NCBI RefSeq assembly: GCF_003144115.1 | Contig: NW_020312005.1 | Location: forward strand, 94,362-158,361 | Source: Tilletiopsis washingtonensis | Lineage: Eukaryota; Basidiomycota; Exobasidiomycetes; Entylomatales | DNA length: 64,000 nucleotides | Direction of reading: 5' to 3' | Part shown: piece after piece, positions 9,621-21,540 of the stretch | Layout of the letters: every line of letters starts with the position of its first letter | How positions within the stretch are numbered: the stretch's first letter is position 1 | The notes under the pieces: model-generated | Seen by the model: the letters and a program-made list of their open reading frames with translations, nothing else | Databases searched by the model: none | Told to the model about the DNA's origin: nothing | Translations under genes and position numbers: made by a program

Positions 9621-11595
9621 ATGTCTGCCCCGCCCGCCGCTGCAGAGAAGCAGCCGCCGGGCGCCGTCGCCGCCGTGCAGCGCTGCACGGCGGCCATGGA
9701 TGCGTACGCCGCGCGCCTCGACGCGCGCACCGAGCAGCGCCGCCGCCGCCTTAAGCACGGCGCCGACGACGACGAGGCGCCCGAGGCGCCCGGCAGCGGG
9801 CCGCCGCGCGAGCCGGGCTTTGCGCGCGGCGAGGGCCCGCTGATGCGCTATGCCATGGTGCCCGTCGTCATCGTGCTCGTCGGCTGGGTGTACGGCGGTG
9901 CGTGCGCCGCGCTCCTGACGCCGCTGCGCCGCTGACCGCCAGCGCTCGGCAGTGTTTGCGGCGCGCATCTGCGTGCCGGCGATCCGCCAGACAGAGCAGG
10001 CGCTCGCACCGCGGGCCACCGGCAGTGAGTGGTGGCAGAGGCGCGCCGAGCGTCCGCACTGACGCGGCGCCGCAGCTGGCCTCCTCGTCGCGGCCACGAT
10101 CCTCACGCTGCTCAGTGAGTTGGGCAGGTGCGCGCGCTGCGCCAGACGCTCACGCGCCGCAGCCCTGTGGACATACATGCGCATCTTCTTGACGCCGCCG
10201 GGCTTCGTGCGCGACCACGTTGGCGTCTCCGACACGCCCGACCCGGCCGCCGATGAGTACTACTATTCGGCGCCCTGGGCACCCGCCGGCGCGCTGCACT
10301 TTGGCCAGGGGCAGGCGCCAGCAAGCGATGCAGCGCCGAGCGCGCCGCCGGAGCAGAGCGCTGCCGACACGACGGCAAGGGCGCCGCCTGCAGAGCAGAG
10401 CGTCACAGAGGCCGCCACAGAGGCCGCAGCGCCGACGACCGTGCCGGTGCCGCAGGAGGTGCCCGACGCGCCCGAGGCCCCTGCGCTGCCGGCGCTCGTC
10501 GGTCCGCTGGGCGCGGCCGCGCTGCAGCCGTCGGCGCCCGTCGTCGCCATGGCAGCGCCGCATCCCGCGAACGGCAGCGAGGTGCCGCCGTGGAGCGGCC
10601 TCATCCCGCGCCCCTCGCGCATGCCGGCGGCCAAGCCGGTCCTCGCGCCGGCGCACCGCTACTGCCACCGCTGCATGCGTGTACGCCCGCCGCGCGCCCA
10701 CCACTGCCGCCGCTGCGGCACGTGTGTCATGCGCATGGACCACCACTGCCCCTGGATCGGCGGTTGCGGTGAGTGTCGCAAGGAGCGGCAGCAGCATGCG
10801 CCGCACTGACCACTGCTGCTCTCAGTCGGGGCGCAGAACCACAAATTCTACTACAGTGCGTCGCGCGGCCTGCTCGCGCATGTCCGAAGCTGACGCGCCG
10901 CCAGATTTTGTCTTCTGGGTGACGGGCCTCGAGCTCTTTACGATGATCTCGTCTGCCGTGCTGTTTGCTCGCGGCGTGCGCGGCGCGGCGCCCTACGACG
11001 CCTGGCGGACCGACGGCTTTGTGATCAGCCTCTTTGCCATGTGAGTCGAGTGTCGCAGGATGGAGTACTGCGCCGTCACGCTGACGCGCGCGCAGCACGG
11101 CCATCTTCACGCTCTTCACCCTCTCGCTGCTGCTCACGCACACGTACCTGCTGCACCTCAATCTCACGACGCTCGAGCACATGGCGGTAGAGCGCTCGGC
11201 GGGTGCCGAGCGTGCCGCGATGGACGGCTACTTCTCGAGCGCGGGCGCCGCGGGCGCGGGCATGCACCTGCGCGAGCGCCGCGCGCTGCGCCGCGAGTGG
11301 GACGCCAAGTGGGGCGCGCCGAAACGGCAGGGCAACCTGTGGTGGATCGACCGGCGCGCCGCGCCCGCTGACGGGCCGACGAGCAACTGGCGCAGCGTGA
11401 TGGGCGAGAGCGTGCTGGGCTGGATCTGTGAGTCGCGCGCGCGTGTGCCGCGTCGACGCCAGCGCTGACGTCCTCGCAGTGCCCGTCGGCCAGGCGCCGC
11501 TCGACGGCACCTGGTTCCCGACGAATCCGCGCCACTCACGCCTGGGCGTGCTGCGGCCACGCGAGATGTGGCCGGCCGAGCTGCGCGACCGCTGA
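9621..11595 (+). CDS. DHHC palmitoyltransferase
   Basis: A membrane enzyme that S-acylates cysteines of target proteins, usually at the Golgi, ER or vacuole. Eight exons (9621-9897, 9953-10024, 10076-10114, 10163-10768, 10826-10855, 10905-11040, 11096-11427, 11480-11595) give 535 residues. The first membrane segment is at residues 75-92 ([17 protein letters not shown]), the second at [15 protein letters not shown] long Ala/Pro/Glu-rich loop precedes the Cys-rich zinc domain ([17 protein letters not shown]), and the active DHHC sits in [10 protein letters not shown]. After it come [10 protein letters not shown], two more membrane segments and the TTxE motif (NLTTLEH). The long cytosolic insert before the DHHC domain recalls fungal Pfa5-like enzymes, but the subfamily is not certain. 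Microexons of 30 and 39 nt fit the frame exactly. Confidence 0.9.
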
Positions 11596-11784
11596 GCGAG
11601 CCGGATGCCAGTCCCGCGCTCGCAGATACCCATGGGCATGCGTATGCCCCGGAAGTCACCATTTACTCATGTTATTGCTCTGAGCTGAGCGCGCTAGCGA
11701 TATGACCAGGCTTCCTCGGCGGAGTCTGTGCGAGAAGGTCGGGGTCCTGGAGTTTGTCGAGCTCGTCGCGGATGCACAGCCTCT

Positions 11785-13250
11785 CTACAGCTTCGCATCG
11801 TCGACGCCGTCGGGCGCGTCGCTGCCGTCGGCTGCGCCGCTCTGCCACAGGCGCACGAGCTCGCGGTCGGGCAGGCCGGCCCAGGCGGCGTCGCGCAGCA
11901 CCTCGAGTGTGTGCTCGCCGGCGCCGAGGAGCATGTGCGGATCGGTGTCCTCGGCGCCCGACGCACCCGCAGGCCGCGGTGCCGGTGTGCGGCTGAGGCG
12001 CGGCGCCGGTGCCGGCACGACGACGCCCTCGGCGTGCTCGCTGCCCGCAGCCGGCAGCACGGCCTGCGCCGCCTCGTCGCGCGTCAGCACCGGCACGACG
12101 CATGCGTCCGTGCCCGTGAAGCGCTGCGTCCAGTCGTCGCGTGTCCGGGTGCGGAAGACGGCGTCGAAGTAGGCGCGCAGCTGCGGCCACGTGCTGCGGT
12201 CGTTCTGTGTAGCAGGCGCGGGCGCCGAGGTGCCGGATGGTGCGTCTGGTGCCGCCGCCGCTAGGATCTGGAGGCACTGCCTGTAGAAGGGCGCCTCGAT
12301 GGCGCCGCTGCAGAAGCATGTCAGCCCACTGCTGGCCCATCGTAGACTAGTCGCTGCACTCACACGCTCATCCAGCCGCCGTCCTGCGTCTCGTACACGC
12401 CGTACCACGGCGCGCCGCCCGCCAGCGCGCCCTCGCCGCGGCTCTCGTTTGTGCCGCTGCCGATGATGCTGCCCCACTGCGGGTGCTCAAGATAGCTGCC
12501 GAGTAGCGAGAAGGTAGCGAGGTAGCGCGCGCCCGTGACCATGTCGGCCTCGACGACCTGGCCCTTGCCGGAGCGCGAGCGCTCGAACAGCGCCAGCAGG
12601 ATGCCGAGCAGGCAGATGAACGAGCCGCCGGCGAAGTCGCCCAGCAGGTTCGACGGCGGCTCGGGCGGGCCGCCACGGCGCGTGCCGAGCATAGAGAGCA
12701 GGCCAGAGAGGGCAACATAGCTGTGCCGTGTTCAGTGCGCGTGCGGCAATGCAGCGAGCTGCTGGCACACTCACTTGATGTCGTGGCCGGCCATGTTTGC
12801 GTACGGGCCTGGTGCGTGGTCAGCACTTGCGCTTGCCTGCACTCTAGCGCAGGCTGCTCCTCCTGCAATCCTCGTGCGCCACTCACCCTCGCGCTGGAAG
12901 CCGGTGAGGCGCGCGAAGACGACGCCCTCGTTGGCACGCACGCCGTCGCCGCCCGCCTGCACGGCCGCGGGGCCGAGCCCCAGCCGCTCGAGCACGCCGG
13001 GGCGGAAGGGGTCGATGACGACGTCTGCGCGGCTGGCGAGCGTGCGCAGTGCCAGCTTGCCCACCGGGTGTTTGGGGTCGAGCGCGACGCTGCGCTTGCC
13101 GCGCGCCAGCGTGTCGGCGTTGAGGGCGCCGCCGACGCGGTCGACACGCACGACGTCGGCGCCAAAGTCGGCGAGCACGAGGCCGACCATGGGGCCGGGC
13201 GCAAGGCCGGCAAACTCGAGGACGCGCACGCCGGAGAGGGGCAGCGACAT
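11785..13250 (-). CDS. Alpha-methylacyl-CoA racemase (CoA-transferase family III fold)
   Basis: This enzyme interconverts 2R and 2S methyl-branched acyl-CoA so that they can enter beta-oxidation, in peroxisomes or mitochondria. Four exons (12887-13250, 12775-12808, 12364-12720, 11785-12307) give 425 residues. Family marks are the start MSLPLSGVRVLEFAGLAPGP, FGADVVRVDR, then AGHDINYVALSG (catalytic His) and NLLGDFAGGS (catalytic Asp), DMVTGARYL, and GAPWYGVYETQDGGWMSVGA. The 34-nt second exon encodes part of the catalytic His block, which confirms its splices. The tail ends DGVDDAKL, close to but not a clear peroxisomal PTS1. Related CaiB/BaiF CoA transferases are the alternative, but the GHDINY and NLLGDF pair favours a racemase. 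Confidence 0.9.
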
Positions 13251-13731
13251 GGTGTGTGGTGGTGGAGGGAGAGGAAGGAAGGAGCAGGCGCAGCGCCGGC
13301 GCCGGCACGAGGCGCGGCCCGGCAGCGCGTTGCCCGGCGAGGGCGCGCGCGCGGCGGGCGCGGGCGAGGGCCGCACGCCGCACCCTTCGCTCGCTGCACC
13401 GGCCGTTGCCTGCTGCTGCTGTGCTGTGCACCTCGCTGAAGCACCGTGCTGCGTCGGCTGCGCCGTGCTGATCTTCGCGCTTGCAGCATGCCACAGGCCG
13501 CCGCTGCTGCTCTCCGCGCCGCTCGCTCGCCTCGCTTGGCGCGCGTGACATCGCCATGCCCGATGGCCGAGTGCGGGGAAGCTGCGCCCGTCTCGCACGG
13601 CCCAACTCCGACGGTTGCAGGCGGTAGGGTGACGGTACAGGCACAATCCTGGGGAAGGAGCAGATAATGGGACGAAACAGATGACTTGTCGTGACAAAGG
13701 GCCGAGGTGGAAGAAGCGGTGAGCGAGCCGT
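13251..13731. promoter_or_regulatory. Promoter region of the racemase gene
   Basis: 481 bp upstream of the racemase start and downstream of the SPX-RING stop. It is very GC-rich, with GCGCGCGCGCGGCGGGCGC-like runs near 13345-13365. No gene is seen. Confidence 0.4.
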
Positions 13732-16622
13732 TCAGCAGATGATGCACTTCTCGGCATCGGCGTCGGTGACTCGGACTCCGAGCTCGAACATCTGATGCAC
13801 GCCAGTCAGCGACACGCAGGGCAGAGCGATGCACATGCAAGCACACACCTCTTCCTTGCGGCGGTCGCTCTCGTTCTCCTTGTCCTTCTCCGCAACTTCG
13901 CGCGGAAACCAGGCCTTCATGAAGTTTGTCGCCGCCTCGTCGACGTTGCCTGGTCGATAGGTGTCAGTCACGGGCTCAGGGGCGCAGGCCGGATACACTC
14001 ACGGCCATCGGCAGTGCCCACGACGCCCTTGGAGCGGCACAGCGGGCAGTCGACCTTGCCCTTCTTCTGCAGCTTGACGAGGCAGCGGATGCAGAAGAGG
14101 TGGGAACAGTCGAGGCGGATGGGCCGCCATGCTACACCCGTGCAGATGGCACATGAGTAGTCGTCGATGCTTGGCAGAATGGGCAGCAGTGTCGAGGTGA
14201 GCAGCGAGAGCAGAATGTGCGGCAGACTCTCCGAGAGCAGGCCTGTCGTGCTCGACGGCAGCAGCGCCGCGAGCGAGGGATGTGTCGGCACCAGTGCGCC
14301 ACCGGCACTGCCGCCGAACGCCTCGGGCGAGACGTCCACCAGGCCCGAGAGACCCACACCGGCCACCATAGCGCGCGCTCGAGCAGCCTCCTGCTGCGCC
14401 ATGAAAGTGCGCAGGTCCGAGCTGGCCGTGAGCGCCGTGCGTTTGTCATGCTTCTTGAGAATCTTGCGCGCCGCCTCGACGTTGACGCGCTGAAACTTCT
14501 TGACGTCGAGCAGCGCCAGATTCAGGCGCAGGAAGTCCTCGAGCGCCGTGACGGAGCGCGCGTCCTTGAGCGGCAGGTCGCCGCCGCTCGAGGCACTGCT
14601 CTTCTCGCCCTTGCGCAGGCCCATGCGTTTGGCGAGGCCCTTCTTCTGCGGCGCGCTCGGCGGCGCAGCATCGACAGCCCAGCCGCGCTTGGCCAGCTCT
14701 TCGGCGAAGCGCTTGAGGCGCGCCTCGCTCTCGTCGACGCTCAGCTCGCCGCGATCCTTCTCGCGCTGGCTCTCGAAGATCTGCATCTCCACGTAGAGGC
14801 TGAAGATCTCGCGCCATACGTAGAGGTCGCTCTTGGAAGCATACGGGCTGGCCACGCGCGCCACGGTGCTGCAGAGTGAGTTGGTCTGCTTGACGAAATT
14901 GTCGCGCTGCTGCGTCTGCAGGCTCGACAAGTTCGCCAGTGCATTGGTGAGCGTGTCGAGGAACTCCGAGTCGGCCGTGAGCGGAATGACAATCTCGCGA
15001 TGCCGCATGCGCCGCTTGTGCACGCCTGCATCGCCAGAGTCGACCACATCTGCGGGCGAGGAGGCTGCAGCCTCGGCGGCCGCGTCTGCTGCGTCCTGCG
15101 GCGGCAAGGGCAAGCCCGGGTCCGGCAGCGAGAGAGCGGCAGGCGCAGGCCGGATTGTGTCTGCGACCGAGCGCGGGCTGTCGGGCAGGTCGGTGATGCG
15201 AGCCTCGTCCTCATCGTCTGCGTCGCTGTCGTCTGCTGCCCCGCCATCCTCCTCGTCGGAGTTGACGGGCGACTCGACGAACAGTCGGATGCGGGGGATC
15301 GGGTGCTCCGGAGTACCGCCAAGCTCGTACTCTGCGCGCGCTCGTCGCCCATCCTTGCCCTTCACCCAACGGCCGCCCATACCGCCGGCGGGACTGCTGG
15401 CCGTTGGTGGCGGGCTCGTCTTGCGCGGCGGCGCAGACTTCTCGCCCGCCTGCTTCCACAGGTCAATGCCCGCACGCTCGCGCCATGCCTGGCCGCCCCA
15501 GTCGTGCCGTTCGTCATCGCCCGCGGCCCCTGACGACGCTCGACGCTCTGTAGGTCCCATCTTTCTCGGCGCAAGGCCCGTGGCGCCGCCCACGTCGCTG
15601 GGCCGGCCGGTGCGCAGAGCGGCGAGGTCCTTCTTGCCCAGGCCGTGCCAGGGCCGCTCGGCCGCTTCATCGTCTGCGCTGGCGCCAGCGCTGCTTTGCG
15701 AGCTCGATGGCCGAGCTGAGGACGGTCTGCGCGCGCCGGGCGCCGGCTTGAAGCGCGGGCGGAGCACTTCCACCGGCGCATCATCATCCGCGTCAACGGC
15801 CGACTCGGAGTCGACAGATACGTCGCGAGAGTCTGAGCCGTCTGCTCGCTGACTCTCGCTGGAGGAGCTGCCAGAAGCGCGCAGGCGGCTGCCGCGGCTG
15901 AGTGCCGAGCTGTGGCGCCGGGCGCGCGACGGCGGCACCATACTTGAGAGCCACTCGGCGGCAGGCGATGAGCTGAGCGCATGCGAGGCACTGTCCTCAG
16001 AGTCGACGGCTTCATCGTACGCGCTGCCGGGCAGCTCAAGATGGTCACGCGGCACAACCGTCGGCTTGCTCTCCGCGCGCTTGGCATACGCCGTGCCCTC
16101 GATGAGTGGGCTCAGCACGCTGCTGCCGCTGCGCAGCTTGCCCTTGCCCGCCGGCGCCGCGCCCTCGTCTGCGCTCGAGTCTTCGCTGCTCTGCGAGCGC
16201 TCGCGCGAGCCCGAAGAGTCACGGCGGTGTCCCGAGCCAGGCGCATGGCGGGTGCCAGACGCAGGCGCGGCTGGCCGGCGGCGGCCCGCCGACTCCTCGT
16301 CCTCGTCATCGCCGTCTGCGCCCTCGGGCGGGAGCATGAGGTCGCGCAGCACGTCTGCGCCCAGGCCGAGCGACTCGAGCTCGGCGACGACGCCATTGAT
16401 GAGCTTCTTGAGCTGCGCGCAAGTCGTCAGCGCTGGACCCAACGCAGGGTCACTGCGACGTTTGCCATTCTTCTCCGCCTCGCCCACTGCACCTGCCTCG
16501 TCTCGCCACTAGACCTGCCCCGGCCATTGACTCACATGCTTGTACTCGATGGCGCCCTGCCGCCACTCCTCGGGGAAGGAGGGGCTGGCGAGCGTCTCCA
16601 TGTACGACTTGCCAAACTTCAT
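13732..16622 (-). CDS. SPX domain and RING finger E3 ubiquitin ligase-like protein
   Basis: SPX domains sense inositol pyrophosphates and thereby phosphate status; fungal SPX-RING proteins are putative ubiquitin ligases in phosphate control. Four exons (16536-16622, 14003-16412, 13849-13949, 13732-13791) give 885 residues. The SPX start MKFGKSYMETL..FPEEWR is in exon 1. EYKHLKKLING spans the splice. The next SPX helices come only after about 400 disordered acidic and Ser-rich residues: SEFLDTLTNALANLSSLQTQQ and KILKKHDKRTALT. A C3HC4 RING (CAICTGVAWRPIRLDCSH..C..CL..CPLC) lies near residue 800. The last intron (57 bp) is a multiple of three; splicing it out gives a tail closer to the family and ending CIIC, which looks like a CaaX box. 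The SPX insertion is unusually long. Confidence 0.9.
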
Positions 16623-17569
16623 GGCGGGCAGTCAGACGCAGAGAGCGGGAAGTAAGAGTGTCGGTTGCGATGCGGCGGGATCACGAAGACGCAGCACAGC
16701 GGGCAGCGGGGCGCATGGCCCAGGCTGGCGTGACGAGGGCCGAGCGTGGCCGAGCGCAAGGGCGCGGCGAGCAATGACGCGTGCGTGGAGGCAGGCAGCG
16801 AGGCGGAGAGCGAGCTGGTGGGTGCAGCAGCTGAGTCGCGTGAGGTGATGGTGGTGGTGGCAGCGACAGCCGCAGCCTCTGCCTCGCGCTGCAGGACAAG
16901 GGAAGCCGGGTGCGGAGCAGAGGCAGATGCAGGGTGCTGCAGCGGCAGCGAAGCCTCGGCGGCGCGGCCGGCAGAACCGCCGCGTGCCTCTATCCTGGCG
17001 CGGGAAGCCGCATAGAGGCCCCGGCCGCCATGCCGTGACGCTGCCGCGGCACGCTGCCGGCGGCTCGCGCCTCCAGCTCTCAGGTCGGCACGGCGCGCGC
17101 GACCTGCAGCCTGAGCGCACCTCCCGATGCCGGCTGCGCTGCGACCTCTCGCTCTGTGGCCGCCATCGCCATGCATCAGCTGCCTCTCTATGGACTCGAG
17201 AATGGCAGAATCTGGACCGGCGCAGCGGCAGACCTGGCGGGCCATGAGGCTGCAAAATGCAAATATGCCGTCTGCCGCGCCGCCGAGCTCGGCGCGCCCC
17301 TTGGCAGCGCACGCGCGCGGCCAGCGCCGCGCCTCGTGCGCACGTGCGCGGTCCAGAACGTGCGCCTGCCCCCCCCCCCCTGACCCTGAGCGCTGACGGA
17401 GCCTCGGCCATGGTAGAGAGCCGCTGGGCTGTGGCAGGTCCTGGGCGGGTGCTTGCGCAAGTTGAGCATGGTCACTCGCTCCAGCCTCAGGAGGCCACAC
17501 ACTTGGTCTCACACCCAGCACTAAGCTCGAGTCGCAGCTCGCGCTACACTCAGCAACAAGAGTTTGAAC
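16623..17569. other. Upstream region of the SPX-RING gene
   Basis: Promoter region of the SPX-RING gene on the minus strand. It contains a run of 12 C at 17369-17380. A minus-strand frame of 300 codons crosses it, but it overlaps the SPX start codon, is Ala/Arg-rich and shows no domain, so I treat it as a composition artefact. Confidence 0.45.
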
Positions 17570-17787
17570 AGATCCACTTCAGACGCGCGTGAAGCAGCGA
17601 GCGAGAGAGACAGAGGGGAGAGACAGTGGGGCGCCGGCCAGGCGGGGTGGATCCGGGAGGGAGGCAATCAGGTCTGGGGGTGAGGGTAAGTGAGGGCGGC
17701 GCAAGGAGGAGAACGCCGCCGGTGAGGCGGGGTATGGGAAAGGTGTGGGTAATGTGCGATGGAATGGATGGGCGCTTTGTCGACGGC
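17570..17787 (-). repeat. Tail repeat, copy 1 (3' flank of the modular secreted gene)
   Basis: The sequence just downstream of the minus-strand secreted gene closely matches the 3' flank of its inverted paralogue (about 62187-62480). Part of it occurs a third time at about 22870-22995. Shared stretches include GGCGCCGGCCAGGCGG and GAGGCGGGGTATGGGAAAGG. It marks the outer edge of the duplicated unit. Confidence 0.75.
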
Positions 17788-20700
17788 TCAGCAGCGCGCT
17801 TCGAGGCTGTTGCCGTCGCGGCGCACCGGGCAGTCCTTGACAGGCACAAACTTGACTGAGTCGATGAGCATCGTGGCGCTGGAGCCCGCGGTGCTGCAAG
17901 CGAACCAGAACTTAATCTTGCTAATCTCGCTCACGTCGCTGATCGTCTTGGTGTAGGTGCTCCACACCTGATTCATGTTGAAGTTCATCATCGTTGGGCT
18001 CGAGATTCCGTTTGCGTTCCACGACATTGCAAACGAACAAGCAGCGGCGCCGCCGGTGGCGGTCCCGCCGTTGTAGCTGACAATCTTGTAGAACAGCTTT
18101 ACGTCGTACTTTTTGTAGCCGTCCGATCCGTCGAGGGGGTAGCGCGCCGGTAGCACAATCTGCTGCGACATCGTCGCCCCGCTTCCGCCTGCGGCAGCAG
18201 ACAGCTGGGCGTAGTGCAGGCCGTCCTTGGCAGTCTTGTCGCTGTTGCTCAGAGTCGTGCCGGTGACCACCCACGGCGAGAGGTCAGAGGCTTCGAATCG
18301 CCCATTACGGGCCGCGTTGAGCAAGTCCTTGATGGGCGTGAATGACACCTGGTCAATGAAGACAACCGCGTTGGCAGTCGCGTCGCATTCCAGGCCGATG
18401 CTGATACTCTTGACGACCTCGCCGTCCTCGCTCTCGATGGGGCCAGAGAAGTCGACCCAGCCGGGGAACGAGTTTCCGAAGGCGTATTCCATGGTCCCGA
18501 GTTTTGTCCGGCTGCCGTCCTGGGAGAAGTAGAGATAGCACAGGCCGCCGGAGGACGTGAACTCCTTTCCTCGCCACTTCATTGCGACGCTATAGCCATA
18601 GTACCCGTCGTAAAGCGAACGCGGAGGCATCACGAGTGTCTGAGAGACCTTGCCGCCTGGCTTGAGCTCCACGTACTTCGTATTTTCCCACATCGGATCT
18701 GCGCCGGAGACCATGGCGTCGCCAGCGAAGTTCCACGAGCTGGCGCCTTCCTCGAAGTCGCCGTCGCGTGCAACGTCAGTCGGCTCTGTCTTGGGCGGCG
18801 GCACGTACTCGGTCGGTTCAAAATGCACGTTGTCCATGTAGATCGTCGCTGTGTAACCCGAGCTGCAGCTCAACCCGAAGCCGATGTTCTTGATGAAGCC
18901 GTCTTCCTTCCCGATGTATGAGCTGAAGTCGATGAAGCCACTGAACGGAGTGTCGAATGGAGTGAGAGTGGCGTCGACCTGGGCGTTGTCCTGGGTGATG
19001 TAGACCTGGCACTTGCCGGTGCCTGTGCTGCCCGCAGCGTACGCCTGTACATGCCACTTGAACCGGACGCGGTACGCTTGGTAGCCCTGGTAGAGTGAGT
19101 TGTCCGGCATCTTGATGTCCTGGCTAATCGAGTCACCGCCCTGGAGGATTGCATACTGCTGATCGTACTCCGAGTTGATCGTGCCAATGCTGCTCTGGCC
19201 TGCGAAGGTCCACTGCTCCTTGCTGCTCTCGAACCCACCGTTACGGGCAACGTCGGTCGGCTCCGTCTTTGGCGTGTATGCCTTCGGCAAGAACTGGAAC
19301 AAGGGATGAGCGCGAGAAACGGAGGGTAGGAGAGAGAGGATGGGCAACTCACCTGGACCTGGTCGACGGCCACCAGAGTTGACGCCATGCCGCCGCACGA
19401 TGTGCTGATCTTGATGTTCTGAACACAGTCCATGTCGCTCGTGAGGGTGGCCTCGTAGGTGCCCCAACCGCTGGCGCTGTCGATTGTGCGTTTGTCGACG
19501 TCGGCGATGGGAAGGTCATCGTGGCTGACTCCGATCTGACAGGTGCCGCTGTTGGCCCCGCCCCCAAAGTCGTACTCGAAGACCCGGTACTCAAACCTCA
19601 CAACATACTGATAGAAGCCTCCTGACCCTGTCGTCCCGTCGGGAGGGAGCTGGACTTGCTGACTGATCGAATCCTTGGTGTGGCCCTGGAGGACCGCATA
19701 CTTCTTGCCGTTGCCGTCCTTTGGGTATGACGTCCCGATGGCCGCATCGCTGGCAAACGTCCACGACTCTGCTCCGTCCTCAAACCCGCCATTGACGCAC
19801 ACATCGTCTTTCTTTGGCGGCGTCGTCGGCGGCGTCGTCGTTCCCGGCGCCCTGCTGAGGACTTGGACAACATCGATGTAGACGTCTGCCAGAGCATTCT
19901 GGTAGTCGCCGCAGTACGATTCGATCTGGATTGCCTTGATCAAATCCGCGTCGTTGGTGACGGTGACCGTAAGTTCAGTCCACGTCTTGCTGACGTCCGC
20001 TGCGCTCAGATACACCTGCTTTGTCGGTGGCTCGTCGTCGTAAGACACATCCAGCCTGCAGGCAGGCTGGCCGGCGTTTGCCTTGCCCCCGTAGTAGCTG
20101 TCGAGTCGGTATTTGAACTTGATGTCGTACGAGTTGAAGCCTGCCACCTTTGTGCCGGCGGGCATCTCAAGGAGCTGGCGTGCGGTGCCACCCTCGCGGT
20201 AGAGACGGAGGTAGTAGTCGCCGTCCGGCGGTACCACGCCAACGAGTTTGACGACCTCGGCTTTGCCCACCAAGGTCCAGGGGTCCTTGCCGCTCTCAAA
20301 GCCGCCATTCCTGGCGACATCGGTTGCCGTGAAGGCAGGCTCCTCCGGCGCCAAGGGAACAAAGTTGACGTCGTCGATGTGAACGGTTGTGGTGCCGCCG
20401 TCGGGGCAGTCCATGACAATGAAGAGGTACTGGATGGCCTCGTCGCTCTTGACGTTGGCGCGCAGCTCCTTCCACTCGCTGCTTGCGCTGGTGTACCGCA
20501 CGACACCACTGGCGTCTGGCGCCTTTCCGTCGTAGAGGACAGCCAGGCGGCAGCCCTTTGCTCCAGCGTTGGCAATCTTGTTCACACGGTACCTCAGCGA
20601 GACGTCGTATGCGCTGGGGATCTGTGTGTCGCGCGCCTCGAGGCCGTCTCTTCTCGTCGGCGGCGGCTCTGTGTACGGCTGCTGGTACAGTCCGGGGCCT

Positions 20701-21540
20701 CCAGCCTCGTTGACTTCCAGAATTGCGTAATGTGTCCCGTCCCATGCGGTATAGTCAACGTCGCTGCGCTTTGTCTCTCCGATCGTCTGCCATGGCGCGA
20801 GACCGCCCTCGTCATCCTCAAAGTGGCCGTTGTCCGAGACGTTGCCGACTTCATCTGTCGGTGGGTTGGGCGTCGGGTTGGTCGGCGTGGAGGGGTCCTG
20901 GGGCGAGGAGGGGTCCTGAGGCGCGGAGGGGTCCTTGGGCGTCGTAGGGGGCGTCGTAGGATCCGGGTTTGGCGTCGTCGCCGGCGCCGCGCACTTGTGG
21001 TCCGTGCAGATGCCGGACAGGCACTGTGGCGCAAAGGATCAGCCCGCAGTTGGCATCAGGAGACGTACGGAGGGGCACGCACGCCGGCTGGCTTGTAGCA
21101 ATCGGCGCCAACGGGCTGCGGCACGGCGCACTTGGACTTGCCACAGTACGTTGATGCGCACGACTTGCTTGTCTCGCACCGCTCGCCAAGCGTCAGCACG
21201 GCCCCGGCGACGCAGCGCTTCTCCGAGCACTTGTTGGAGATGCACTGTGGAGCAGCACGCGCAGAGAGGCGGCGTTGGGGGTCAGCAAGCAATTGAGGAA
21301 AGGAATGCCAGGTTCACGCACGCCGATTGACTTGTAACACTTTGAACCGAGCTTCTTGCGGACGTCACACTTGCCGCGACGGCAGTAGAGGTCCTTGGTC
21401 CCGCACTGGCTCGACTTGGTGCAGGGCCAGCCGAGGTGGCGCTCGTTGCCAACGACGGCGCTGGCGTCGGCAGGCTCCGCAGGCGCGGGGAGCGCGGCAA
21501 CCAGCGGCAGCGCCGCCAGGAGGAGGGGGAGGAAGCGCAT
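17788..21540 (-). CDS. Large secreted modular protein: Cys-rich N-terminus plus six beta-sandwich repeats (paralogue A)
   Basis: Four exons (21322-21540, 21083-21244, 19353-21023, 17788-19293) give 1185 residues. The N-terminus is a signal peptide (MRFLPLLLAALPLVAALP). Three cysteine modules follow, split by introns at matching Gly codons: GWPCTKSSQC..YCRRGKC, CISNKCSEKRC..CETSKSC..YCGKSKC and CLSGICTDHKC. A Pro/Thr/Asp linker of DPSxPQ repeats spans about residues 140-180. The rest is six modules of about 160 residues, each opening with NGxFE(S/D)G..PW and ending in a (V/I)xID(D/Q)V.F strand. This is the look of galactose-binding-like or CBM-type jelly rolls. No membrane anchor is seen; the tail ends SLEARC. 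I infer a secreted or wall-bound glycan-binding or adhesive protein, but the family is not one I can name. Confidence 0.85.

Noticed and set aside
17369-17380. Runs of 12 C here and 13 G at 34688-34700 as functional elements
   Set aside because: Simple homopolymers, prone to sequencing error; no context suggests a role.
16619-17521. A 300-codon minus-strand frame upstream of the SPX-RING gene
   Set aside because: It overlaps the SPX start codon in another frame, is Ala/Arg-rich and has no domain or plausible splice partners.
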